Assembly: GCF_965638725.1 (NCBI RefSeq)
Contig: NC_134950.1
Span: forward strand, 132,695,636-132,759,635
From: Aptenodytes patagonicus
Lineage: Eukaryota; Chordata; Aves; Sphenisciformes; Spheniscidae
Length of the DNA stretch: 64,000 nucleotides
Direction: 5' to 3'
The notes below the pieces were generated by a model. That model was not told where the DNA came from. It was given only the letters and a program-made list of their open reading frames with translations, and searched no databases. A program made the position numbers and the translations under genes. This document shows positions 24,701-36,700 of this stretch, in pieces; positions within the stretch are counted from its first letter, which is position 1, and each line of letters begins with the position of its first letter.

Positions 24701-27700
24701 CTCCTCCAGCCGGGTGAACACCGAGATCCGCCGTCCAGGCAGCATGCCAGGGTTCGTGCTATTGTCAAGCTTTTTGAACTTCGACTGATTTTAAATACCT
24801 TTATTTATTTATTTATTATGACAGCTCTGGGTGTGCGCCAGCTGGTAAAGTACACGTTACTGCTGCCACAGCCCATAGCCACTGTGGGGATTAGAAACAG
24901 AGTATTTTCACATTTTTATGAGTTTTTCTTGGCTGAAAAGAAACTTGCAATGTTTCGGCTGGAGTTTTTCATTTTCTGTCAGAAGGACGGTGAATTAATT
25001 TCTGATCAGCTTTGCTCTGTTCCTTAAAGACTCTGAAGCCCCATTTCAAGCAGGAGGAAACCAGAAGTGGGGGAGAGCTGCAGCGCCGTGTCTCATCCCG
25101 TAACTCCCACAGGAGCTTCCTGGGTCACTGCCTCCTCCATGCAGGCACCATTACCTGAGCTGAGGGGCTCGATATATTTCCTTGGCATACTTACATTAGC
25201 TGGTTTATAGGAAAAGATATATTTAGGCCATCGACCATAAGGCTGAAGTTCAAAAGGGTACCAAGAGAAGCAGACCATTTGCTAACCTGACCCATCTCCA
25301 GACCTGGGCTGTATTCCCGGCTCTGCTTATATGTGCTTACAGCACATTTGGGGTCACAAAGCCTTGTAACACACATTTTAAAGAAGTATGTATTGTCAAC
25401 GCTGGTGCATGTCTTTCGGGCTTTAAAGGAGAGAGTAATACCTGCGTCTGCTCTGTAAAGAAAGGATTTTGACCTGTATGGCTCTCAAAAGGCACCTTTG
25501 ACAAACTCTTAAACTTTCCTAAGTTAAAAAGAAAAAGTACCTTAGTCACCTTGCAATAGATGTACAGAATAGTACCGGGTGGCTGCTGCCCGTGGCGCGC
25601 TGCTCTCCTTGCAAGAGGGTAAGAGGAGCCTGAATGAACGACAACAAAGCAGACAAAAAGTCTCAGTTTCAGCTGGACAAGCCCACATTCATTAACTGAA
25701 TAGTCTGCCCAGCTCATTTATTATTATTAATTCTGAACGCCATCCAAGTGGGAGAAGAACTTGTGATGGGGTGTCAGTCATCAGAGGTCTCTGTCTAGCA
25801 GAGTCCTGCCCATCACAAGCTGGGCAGGCGACCAGCGCTGCTGTCGGGGTGACAAGCCTTTGGATAGCAGCTCGGCTTCCCCTCAGGGCTTGCTGGATGA
25901 ATATGGTTGCAAATAGGAAGGAAAACACATATTAAGTATCTTTTTCCTTTCTTGTCCTTTCCTCCTGACAGTTGGCCTACAGCTTTGTGATTTTAGGATA
26001 AAAGTCACTTTCATTGTGTACTTATGATTTTTTTCAATAAAATCCTGTAAATCTAACCTGAACCCAGGACAGCACTTCTCTGGTACCTCTGTTGCAGCTG
26101 GTGGGGGGTTGTAGGGTTGAAGGTCAGCTCTAGGAGCAGCTCTAGGAGGGCTAAGAGACCTATGAGCCCCACTCTGGGGGACTCAGCCTGGTTGAAGGCT
26201 TCTCTCTGCCTCTGCATTGTACCATCTCGGATCAGAGTTCCCAACTTCCAGCTATGGTCTGCAGTCTGCAAGAACAAAATGAAACGTTGCAACAGCTTAT
26301 GTACAATATGTTATTTTCTGAAGCAACCATTGCCAGTATACCCGTGGATTTATACAGTCACTTTCTTGAATTAGATTAGCATATAGTCTGGACCATAAAA
26401 ATAATTTGAGTTTGGAAATGATAAAGACTTTCATTTTTAAAGCTGGCTATTATAATTTTTATGTTCTCTGAAAACGATTGCCACTTAGACAAGTCCCATA
26501 AGGAGTTTTTCATTTTGTCTTCCTTCTTTTATTGAATACGTTCTTTGATATTGAAGCTGTTGAAAGAGCAGTTTCCATACGAGATACGTAAATGCGCGCT
26601 CTGTGTAGGCAGGGTCTTCACATTTCACAGAAAACTATGACAGTCCTATTCTTGGGCTGAGATTTTTTCCACTGATGGGTACTGGAGTATTCTGAAGCTG
26701 TATTTAGCAAACAAAGGTAACCTGGAGCCTAAAAATACACATTGCATTTGCAGAGAGCCTGTAAGCCTGTCAAGGTAACCCTTTTGTGATATACAAAACA
26801 AGCCAATACTGTAATGGTTGTACATCTTGGATCTATCGCAGTTACAAAACCCATACCAATGAAATGCAGTGCTTTTTGGAAGATGAAATTATAGCGGTCA
26901 TACCTGTAGTCACTCTGCGACTCACTCATTTTTTTGCTCCTTCTTCTGTCGTATCCACCTGCCATACCTGAGTGTGGGAGGTCCTTGGGTCCAGGACCAG
27001 CCTTTTCTTAAATATTTGCTGTACAAGTACACCTTCCAGAACATAGCCATGATTAATGATGGAGCCCCTGAAATATTAACTACCTACATCATTATATAAT
27101 TGATATCTATTCTATATAATAGTAATAGTAATTGGATACCTTTTTTTTCTTGTTTTCACATTGAGATCGGTACATGCCATCACTGTTGATGCCAGCAAAC
27201 CTAAATTTCAACCTAACTTGTGGTACGGTAGTATTAGAATAAGACTATAAAGACTGAAATCAATGGCTATTTTGCTATCAACTTGGTTATCTATAGTGTT
27301 TTTCACAGTAAAAGCTGTTCCACAGAATTTCAGACTTCATTGCCAAAAAAGGAAAATCCCAATATTTTATAACCCAGGACTTGACTTTACTCATGAGGAC
27401 ATGATAAGTATCCTATTAAAGCTATAGATGTACATCTATATTTAATCTTAGTTTTGCGAATTATTTAAAGAACAACACTTTAATCTCTTCTTTTTTTTTT
27501 TTTTTTTAAGTAGCTGTACAACTGCAGTAATGCAAACCTTTTTCTACAGTGCCTGGTAGTGATCTCTTAGCTACTAAGCCACATCGGGCCAGCTTTGATA
27601 TTCTTATTCTTGTTGAATGATAGTAATCCTATTGAAATTTAGCTAGATCATGGAATAAGGTAATACTAAGAAAAAGTGATGATATTGGAATGGGGCCTAA

Positions 27701-30700
27701 AATAAAATAATAAACACATTTTATATCCTGTTAAATTACAAGCTGTCCATTGCTTTAATAATATACAATTTAGTCCCAATGCAACATGTTCAAATACGAT
27801 CCTGAAATTAAGATAGCCACAGAAGTATGTGTGGTAAAAGTTGAAGACCTTAGTTACAGCTGCATAAGAGTGACTGAATTCAGGATAAGCCAATACAGAA
27901 CTTAATTCTACATATCTTTGTATTTTATTGCTTGTGCAAACTGGAGACAGGCAAACTCAAACCTTTGCTACTTTTTAAAGAGTAGCATACTGGCATTTTC
28001 AGTATGTATTTAAAGCTTTAAATGAAACAATATATCTCCTTTTTTTATTATAAATCTTCCGCCTTTCTCTTAAGTTGAAGTTTTTTGTTGAGTTTCAAAC
28101 TTGTGAGGAAAAGTTGAGAAAGAGTCTTCATTACGGATCCTTTCAGATTTTAATTGACTCATCTCTCAAAGGTATCATCGCAAATAGTGTTTTGCTAGAG
28201 AAAAAAATCTGGATAACATAAACTACCTCTGAATGCTGCTGAATCACACTCCTCTGGGCAGCTGTTTTTTGTGCATCAGGACTGAGGGAAATGCTGTCCC
28301 CATTAACACGGGATGGTGGAACTGATATATGTCTCATTTTCCGAGACATTTGAAAAACTAGAAGTATCTCAGTCCCTTAGAAAATCTGCCTTACCTTGAG
28401 ATGTGACTAATATCCAGCCTGCGATTGATTTACGCACAAATCTAGCAATTTTGTTGGGTTTGTCTGCCTAGAAACTTAATTTGGAGATTTTCTATTAATA
28501 CCAGATACTTCACCATGGGCTTTTCTTCCTACTGTATTTGGCTCCCTGCCACCCTTCAATTCACAGACACCCATTCCAGCTGCCACTAGCCAGAGAAATA
28601 AACCAACAAACATAAATAAATATTTGCTGTCCTTGGCCAAACCTTTGCAGAAGGCCCCCACCCTGATGAGAGATGTATTACCTAAGGAGTAAATAGATGC
28701 AGGAAAAAAGACAGTATAAATCTTCAAAAAGACAGCATCATCTTCACATCCTTTCTCCGTGAATCTTAGGTCACAGCTGCTTATTTTGTTGGTGGAAGTT
28801 TTCCTCTTAGAAAAGGGTAAATACATTGCCAGACACAACTGAGATCCTGCCTTACCAGTCAGTGGCAAAGCTATCAGCTAAATCTAGGTTGCAGAGTATT
28901 TATCCTTAGTGATGATGCATGACTCAGAAACAAGGCAACCTGATTTCAATCCCAGGGGAAATATAAGCAAATGTGCTGTGGATCAACTTCCCACTCTGTT
29001 ATCACAGAAGTGCCTGATTCGGTCCACGGGGAAGGGTGGTGGGTAACAGCACAGAGTGCTTCCTGGTGGCACGCGGGCTGTAACGGGAACCGGAAGATGC
29101 TATTTCTAATAGACTTTTGGAACAGGGAGGGAAGAGAGAGAAATATTTCAATCTATTTTCTAATGTTGCCCATCTGAAATTTTCCAAACTCAGCCTGTGT
29201 CATAGCCACGTTAAGAGCTTAAAACTCTGCATAGCCTTCAGCACAAGAAGGATCTTATAGACTTTAGGGACCATCCAGTTTCTTAAATCCCTGCTTGGAT
29301 TACATTGTTAAAACCAATGCACACAGGATGTAGAAAAATCCTGTGGAGTGGAAACTCCTCTTATTCTGTAAGAAATGTTTGTGGTGTTCAAGACAATGGA
29401 TGAGTGTTTGTATTGAACAGATCTCCCTTGTTTGGAACAGAAGAAACAGTTCAGTCGCAGAGCGTGCTGCCTCCTTGGCCCCCCTCCACCACCCCTGTTT
29501 CCACCACCGTACTTCAGGCACGGCTGGAGCACTGTAAGTGTGGCCCGAGAGCCTTTCTCTTCTTTTTACATGACGTTTTGTGTTTGTCAAAGACTGAAGT
29601 ATCCTCTTGAGCGCTGTTTCATGGTGTCACTCAGCACACCTGTCTGGCTGTGTTGATGTGGCTCTGTTAGGACAATCATTCAACATCCCAGACTGGGGCT
29701 TGAAGTAAACCTCAAATAAATCAAGGAATAAGATGAGGCTGGGTTTATTCAAACAGTTAGTTCAAGTAACTTAAAATACTCTCCTTACGCTGTTTTGGGA
29801 CCTTCCTTAGAGTAAGGCAATCCTGGACTAAAGGAAATGGAAATGCAACAAACCAAGTAAGGACAGAAAGGCAATTTCCCATCCTACACAATGATTTCAG
29901 AGTGTACATTATATATGTGTCCTGTTTCGCATCGTATTTGCCTTACCCAGTAGGTGAAATGAAGGTTCCAAAATCCTCCTATGGAATCTATTCCCATCAT
30001 TTCATTTTGCAGCAAGAAAGAAGTGTTTGGTATGGAGTGGTATGGAGTTTTCACTCACCCACCTAGGCACGTACCTGCTCTATATGATATGTACCCATAC
30101 ACATATGTTAACATATGAAACATACAGGATACAATGATATGGCACTTATTGCCAGGGTCTGTTAACTCCAGTATATTTTCCATCCCAACATAAAGAATTT
30201 TTCTACCTACTGAGTAATTCCTATTTCTTAATTCTACTATTCATTTACCATACGCAAATACTGTGATTATTGCTAGTGTTATGTAAATAGTGATTAGAAA
30301 GATCTCTGACAAGAACTAACCTAAGAAAAAATACAGTGTAAAATCACCCGTTGTCTTCAGAGAGATCGGGATTGAGCTCAGGGTGCTATTCCCCTCAAAC
30401 CAAAATCTAGTTGCATCCCCTTTCCCCATCCCCTCCCCCTCATGCCGTGGTTTCCACAGAAAGGAGGCCCAGAGACAAGATCTCCTTAGGAAATGTGATG
30501 TACTCCTTCAGTGAGGACTCCTCCTGGTTCCTGGTTGGAACCAGGGCCCCTGAGATTCCTCCAAGCAGCCCAGAGAGTAATCTGAGCATTAAATCACCCT
30601 TCACACCATCTCCCCCATAAAAACATGAAATAAAACTAAGTAGTTACTAGGAGGATGGGAGCCACGTGAATTCACTACGAGCAGTTTGTGCTTCGGAGTG

Positions 30701-33700
30701 TCTAGTTGAAGCTTTTCTAGAAAATGGCTTTTCGCTTGGAAGCGGAACATCAGTTGTGTTAACCCAGTGTTCCTGGCTCAGTGTTCGTCTGCATTTCCAG
30801 GGGAGATGGTTTTTGTCACAGGACATAAATAAGGCAGCTTACTCATGCAAGCCTAATTTTGAAGTCAAAGGATTAGACATTCATTGATCTTTAAAGGCAT
30901 CAGCTCTGATCTGCAGTGAATGAATGCCTACAAGTTCGTATCTTCTGGAGCGAAGTTCACGCTGCCTATACCCCTTGCTGAGCGTAGTGTCTATTATTAG
31001 AGCAAAGATGTTATTTTTGGAGAGGAGCTGCTACTTGTAAAGAGGGGTGGAGAGAGCAGGGTCAGGTCTAAGAATAGGCCAGGGTCCCACGTTGGCTCGG
31101 AGGGGCGTGTGACAGCCTGGCTGCGGCACGCCTCTGGGAGAGGAGGAGGAGGAAGCGTGGGGCAGGATGCTATGCTGAAGTGCTAATGTTCAAGCATCCA
31201 TGAAGATAACCTTGTGCCAAACCCTAGGCTTCTCCCGAAGGGAGCAAATAATCTCTCTTGAGGCTGTAGCGTTTGGTGGCTGTTTATTCATGCATTTCTC
31301 CAACTGGCTATGTATGGCTGCATGTTGGCTCATATGTTTTATGTTACATAGAAGCTGCTTGCCCTGGATATGAAAGAGTTGTGTCAAGAGCTCCAGACAA
31401 TACAGGCTTCCTCTCTGCCCGAATCCCATTGCCCCGCAGGGCCTCCTGGCCCCCAGGTGAGTGATGCATTTGTGATTAAACCACATAATTCTCTCACTTG
31501 CTCCAAGGTCCTTACAAAGCTGTAAAACATCTTCTGCAAATGCTTTTTACCACTTAATAAGCATACCAAGCTCTGGCTTAATTTCATTTTGATATGACTA
31601 TGCATAAATCATGTAGGCTTTTTACCCTATGTTCCCATCCCTGCCTTGCATACTCCAGTAGGTTTCAAGTTCACCCTTCATTTTCGTGGAGTTTTACAGT
31701 GGGTAGCGCCCATCAAAAATCCCGGAGCTGCCATCACTTTCTTCAGAGGCTCTTCGCTAATTTTTTCTTTGCTTTAGACTCTGTTGTCCTTTATGTGAGG
31801 GAAAGAGCCCGTGGAGTGGATGCACAAGAGGTGCAATGAACTTGAATGTTAGTGGAGTACATCCCTGAGAAGGCAAACACCTACAGTACAGATCAGAGAC
31901 AAGGAGGGGCTTCAGAAGGGCAATGGGATGGAATCCAGGAGATGTGGGATCTCCTAGCTTGATCTGCAACATCTCTGCCTCTGACTTGCTGCGTAGCCTT
32001 GGATCAGTCCCTTTGAGCTCCCGTTTCTTTTTCTACAATTTGTACATTCAGAAATCTTCTAAGGAAGGTCAGAAATCTTCTGAGGAAATGGTCCACCTCT
32101 AGGGAGAAGGTTTTTGTGAACATCTCTGTAGTGTGGAGAAGATCACCCATCTGCCTGTCTGTTCCAGTCCATTCCATCCAAAGAAAAATACAGCTTTTCA
32201 GGGAGAGGTACTTCCAGTTTCTCCTGGGGCACAGGCAGTCCCTATCTATGTGCTGTACCTGGTGCTTTGGGACAGTGATCTTCCTCGAGGCCCCTGGGTG
32301 CCGGTTTTATTACAGTACAGCTAATAGCAGGCACGGCACGGGACCTTTGCTGCAGTAAAGCTGTAACTGAGGCTTTGGCAGCCTGAGAAGTTAACAAGCA
32401 GCCAAACACTGTTTAAAAAGTAAGGACAGTGCATCACAGTAAAGGTTTGGTTATGTGGCAAAGAGCTTAGCTTTAATTATTTAGAAGTCAATACTTCAGA
32501 AGGTATTTGTAAATAGTCTAGAAGATGCAATGTGAAAGCCACAAAGTCTTGTTTTATGAACCGTGACTTTTCTGTTCTGCCATTTTGGCTTTGCTGAGAT
32601 GCAGGATGAGGCAAACTCATTTAGCATGTGAATGACGACGTGCAGAGAGAAGCGATGGGAAACATTTGTCCTGTCCTGTATTGAGAAAAGTCTTCTCTGC
32701 ATTATGAAACAGCCCTGCAGTGTGGTTGGCCATGATCCAGAGTTGCAGTACGTGTGAAAGAAGCAGTTGTTATTTCAGTCTTCGCCAGTCTGTCTTTTTT
32801 TAAAAAAATCCTCTTAATACTCTCTCTGACTTAAATTGGAAGAACAGTAATATTAACTCTATTGTTCTGCAAGGTCCATTGCTATAAATAATACTAATCT
32901 TGCAACCAAATGATCTATGATCCCTCCAAGAATATTTTTAAATAGAGAAGGCTGGCAGATTTTATCGCAATGGCAGACAGTAGGGTGGATATAACATGGC
33001 TTTGGAATTTTTAACTATAAATTACAGGACTGTGTCTTATAATGGGACAATGTTAGAGCCAGCAGTCCTTTGGGCAATGCTTTTATGACAATGATCACCT
33101 GGAAAAAAATGCTACCATTACAAAAAAAAACATCTAAGAAGTATTTCTGAATTCTTTTCTGCTGTAGCTTGCATGACTTTCAAAGGAGTTGTAAAAGCTC
33201 ATATTGTTGACTCAGAGCTGGATTTTAACACTTTTTCATAAGAAGGAGAATTAGATTTGTAATGATGTAACTCAGAGTATAATTCCTCCCATGTGTAACC
33301 TAAAGTAAAATGAAAGAAATAAAATTTGGCTCTGACTCTAATAGGGTGCATTCTGATTTACACTATTGAAAACCTAAAATAACTCTACTGACTAAAAGAG
33401 TTGTAGTAATTTGCATTTGAGGGTACACTTTGCTCCTATTCATGTACAATTTGCATCATGTTTTGGACAATATAAGACAGCCAGGATCCAAACCTGGAGT
33501 GAGTGATTTGTACGGTGAATCTAATGCTCCTCTGATGCAGGCTCATGGGATTTTTTTCCTTAGTCATTCAAAAATAAAAGGTGGTCTGTGAACTGAAGCA
33601 TTCTAGAAACAAAACCGGTTTTCTGATTTTTTTTCTGAGATGCAGTTCAAGTTCTACCCAGATTAAGAAGTGTCCTGAAAGGAGAATCAGCCTTATTTGA

Positions 33701-36700
33701 GAGAGAGAAATAGCTTCAGGATTCAGAAGTGGTGGCAATGCTCCATGTCCATACCACATTGCAGAGCCCATCCCACATGTTTTATGCCACTTCCCTTACC
33801 ACCTCTTTGGCTGACCTCCTTTGCCAGCTGACGTGGTGTCTCTGTGTCCTCGTCACTAATTCTTCAGGACTCAAATAACTTCTCACCTTTCCTTTGCCCC
33901 AGGCCTTTTTTCTTGCCAGTTTTCTTCATCTAGAAGATGACCCTGCACTTCTCATGTCAGTCCAACTCTCCAGCCTGCCGTTCAGCGATGGTACAGACCT
34001 GGCATTTAGAGGCCACATTCAAACACCACGTCCAACACTCCAACCTTGGGGGTTCACACTGTTCCCAGGAGACACTTACAGGGCCATGGGTTGAGGGAAG
34101 ACAACCACCAGTGCCTTCTTATTAATGCATCCACTTTTCTCCCTAGGGTCCACAAGGAATTCCTGGTATAATGGGACCAAAAGGGGAGAAAGTAAGTGCT
34201 TGTGTTAAGGAGTTTGGTGTATTTTTGAGGGGGCAAGGAAAGAGATGGGGGGGCTTGTGTTCTTTCTTGTCTTTTTTCTTTGTCTTGTGTTTTTTCTTTG
34301 TCTGTTTAGTCAATAGTGGGCCTTTTGGATGTGGGGATTTGCTTTAATTTGAATGTAAAGCTGTGAATTGGTTTGAAGCTACAATTTAAATCTTCATCTT
34401 TCAGTGTTCATTTTCAACCTTGAAATATCTTTTATGGATTCTCATTATAGCTACCTATGTCTACAGCACATGTTAAGAAAACAGCTCAGGTGCACAAGTC
34501 AGTGATCTTACTGATCCAACAGCCTTTGACCGCCTTGTCCCTCTGGGAGGACGTGAGAAGCAGAGCTCTCCCATGCAGTGTTAATTGTATGGGTCAGCTC
34601 AGATATTAAAAGTTATATATTTTAAGGTACGGCTTCAGATCTGCAAAGCATTTGTTTCATGATGATATTTAAGGAGCCTTCTACCTGAAGCTGGGCACGT
34701 AATTACATGCTTTGCTATACAAGGGGGTGACTGTAGATTTAGGGTTAAAAACACAGGAAAGACCAAAGAGCTCCACTAAAGCAGTTCTTCTCATTTTACC
34801 TCTGGAAGCAAAGTCTTGAACACAAAGATATTCCTAATTTTTTTTTTTTTTTTAATAAATGCATTATCTAACGAGCCACTGTGCTTCATGTGGTGCCTAT
34901 GAGACTAATATATTCCTTTCTTTGGCAGGGGGAGATTGGCAGGCCAGGAAGAAAGGTATGAACGAAGGTGTTGTCTCAGACACCCATCTAATACTTGACA
35001 CATAGCAGTTGTCAGGGTGGGGTGCAGACAATAGTTAAATAAAAATTAGCTAATGTTGAAGTTTAACAGGTTTGTGCTGCTTCCCCTGATACCCAGGATG
35101 GGTGGTAAGGAGCTCTGGGCACAGGGCTGGAGAGCTGGGCTCTCTGGCTTGGAGAGCTGTCCCAGCTGGTTTGAATTCAACAAATTCCCTCAGTAAGCGC
35201 ATGCGGCTCTGGCCAGACTATTACAACAGAGTGGGAAACTACCTGAACTATGTTTCTGTGGACAGAGGAAGCAGAGTATGGGAGCTATCATAAAAGGTGT
35301 ATTAAAAAAAGCCCAAAGCAAAATCAAACTTTGTACTCCTCCAAAGTCTAAACAAGGCTCGGTCAAATACCCCTGAAGGAGGAATAACCATTAATGATTA
35401 CACTTACAGAGTTTTGGCACCGATGCAATATGCTGACTACAATCCTACGCTCGGTGACACATGTCAAAAATATGTGCCCCTACATGTGATGAAACAGAAT
35501 ATGTTATCTCAGTCACTAAGTACCTCCATTTAATGTAATTAACTTTAAAAGAAGATAGAAATGCAGGATGAAATCAGAGATATGCACGGGGTAGTCACTA
35601 ACCAGGAAAAGAAGTACCTTTCTAATAATATACCAAGGATTTTAACACCCTTCTAATAATATACAAAGGATTTTAACACTAGCTACCAATTAGTAATTCA
35701 AATAAATATGAAACACATAACCAAAAGAGGTCTTTTTCTTTAATCCAAATTGCAAATGCCCTACAGTAAAAAAAATTACTTATATAAATTCAAGTGTTCA
35801 AAACAGTAATGTCTCAGAGAGAGTCACCCACCAACCTACAAGAGAGTGCAAACCTTAAACACAGTACATCTGTACTAACTCTTCTAACAAAAATTAGTAG
35901 GTCCCAAAAGAGAAGTTGTCTAAGTTGGAAATAAAACGGTGTTAACTCCTGCTAAAAGCTGTCTGGTTTGTGGGAGGTCACTCGTAGCCCCAAATGTCAT
36001 GATGACATTTCTAAGATCATATAGTCAAGTGGCATAAAGCAGTGGAATAGCACTAATCTGCCACATTTTAAGAGATACTCAAAGAGTGATTTACAGGCAG
36101 TAATTAAAATACATGAGTAACTGTATGTATGTAGTTATTGCTAGTCATATAGTAGCTAATAAAGAGCAATTATAGCTAGCAATATGAGAATGTTCAGAAT
36201 AAGAATAATAGTAAATAAAAATAGGAATATCTTAGTTAAAGATTTGGTTCTGTTCTTAATGTGAATTGGATTTGTACTGATATAATTAATTATATGCAGG
36301 TCTTTTTTATTTACATCGTATTATTAAATGAAAAGAGGATTTAAGCTATTGATACCGGGGTTTTAGGATTATTATTTTGACTGCATGTAGATTTACTCTG
36401 TAGCTGATCTAATTATTTGAATTGGTATAACCTGGTATTTCTGCGAGCCCACACTTCCTCCAGTAGCATCAACACAAACTGTATTATGAATATAATATAG
36501 TATTTTTTGTGTTAAAAACAAGGTAAAGAAGCATTTGCAGTTCTTTTCCTGAAAAGACTTTATTCCTCCATATCTCCTGTATGCAGTGGAGGCCTGTGTG
36601 TAGGAATGATGTTACATGAATCATTGTAATCGGTGTTTTCTGTTCAAGGGTAGACCAGGTCCCCCGGGCATCCCTGGGATGCCAGGACCAGTAGGATGGC

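Larger units (their letters stand above)
15726..29420 (+). other. COLQ: COLQ intron 1 (13.7 kb)
   Basis: The longest intron. It holds a candidate alternative first exon (19735-19840), a moderately CpG-rich patch (about 18015-18220), a denser one (24568-24756), two MIR-type SINE remnants (about 23975-24090 and 25290-25375), a T20 run (23363-23382), a T17 run (27491-27507) and a cluster of perfect inverted repeats (27966-28023). Open frames of up to about 141 codons on both strands near 17950-18440 and 19735-22300 look like chance frames in less AT-rich DNA. Confidence 0.8.
31457..34146 (+). other. COLQ: COLQ intron 3
   Basis: An intron of 2.7 kb ending CCCTAG. It contains a probable MIR remnant (about 31925-32060) and, at its 3' end, a 21-bp tandem duplication (32049-32090). 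Nothing else is recognised. Confidence 0.8.

Noticed and set aside
29440..29440. Later acceptor for COLQ exon 2 at GGAACAG|AAGAAA
   Set aside because: It would drop the conserved LPxLxQKK segment and break the phase with exon 1; the AG at 29420 fits both.
35090..35300. tRNA- or SINE-like look of the sequence at the start of COLQ intron 5
   Set aside because: Only scattered similarity to SINE heads, with no core or tail, so not reported as an element.
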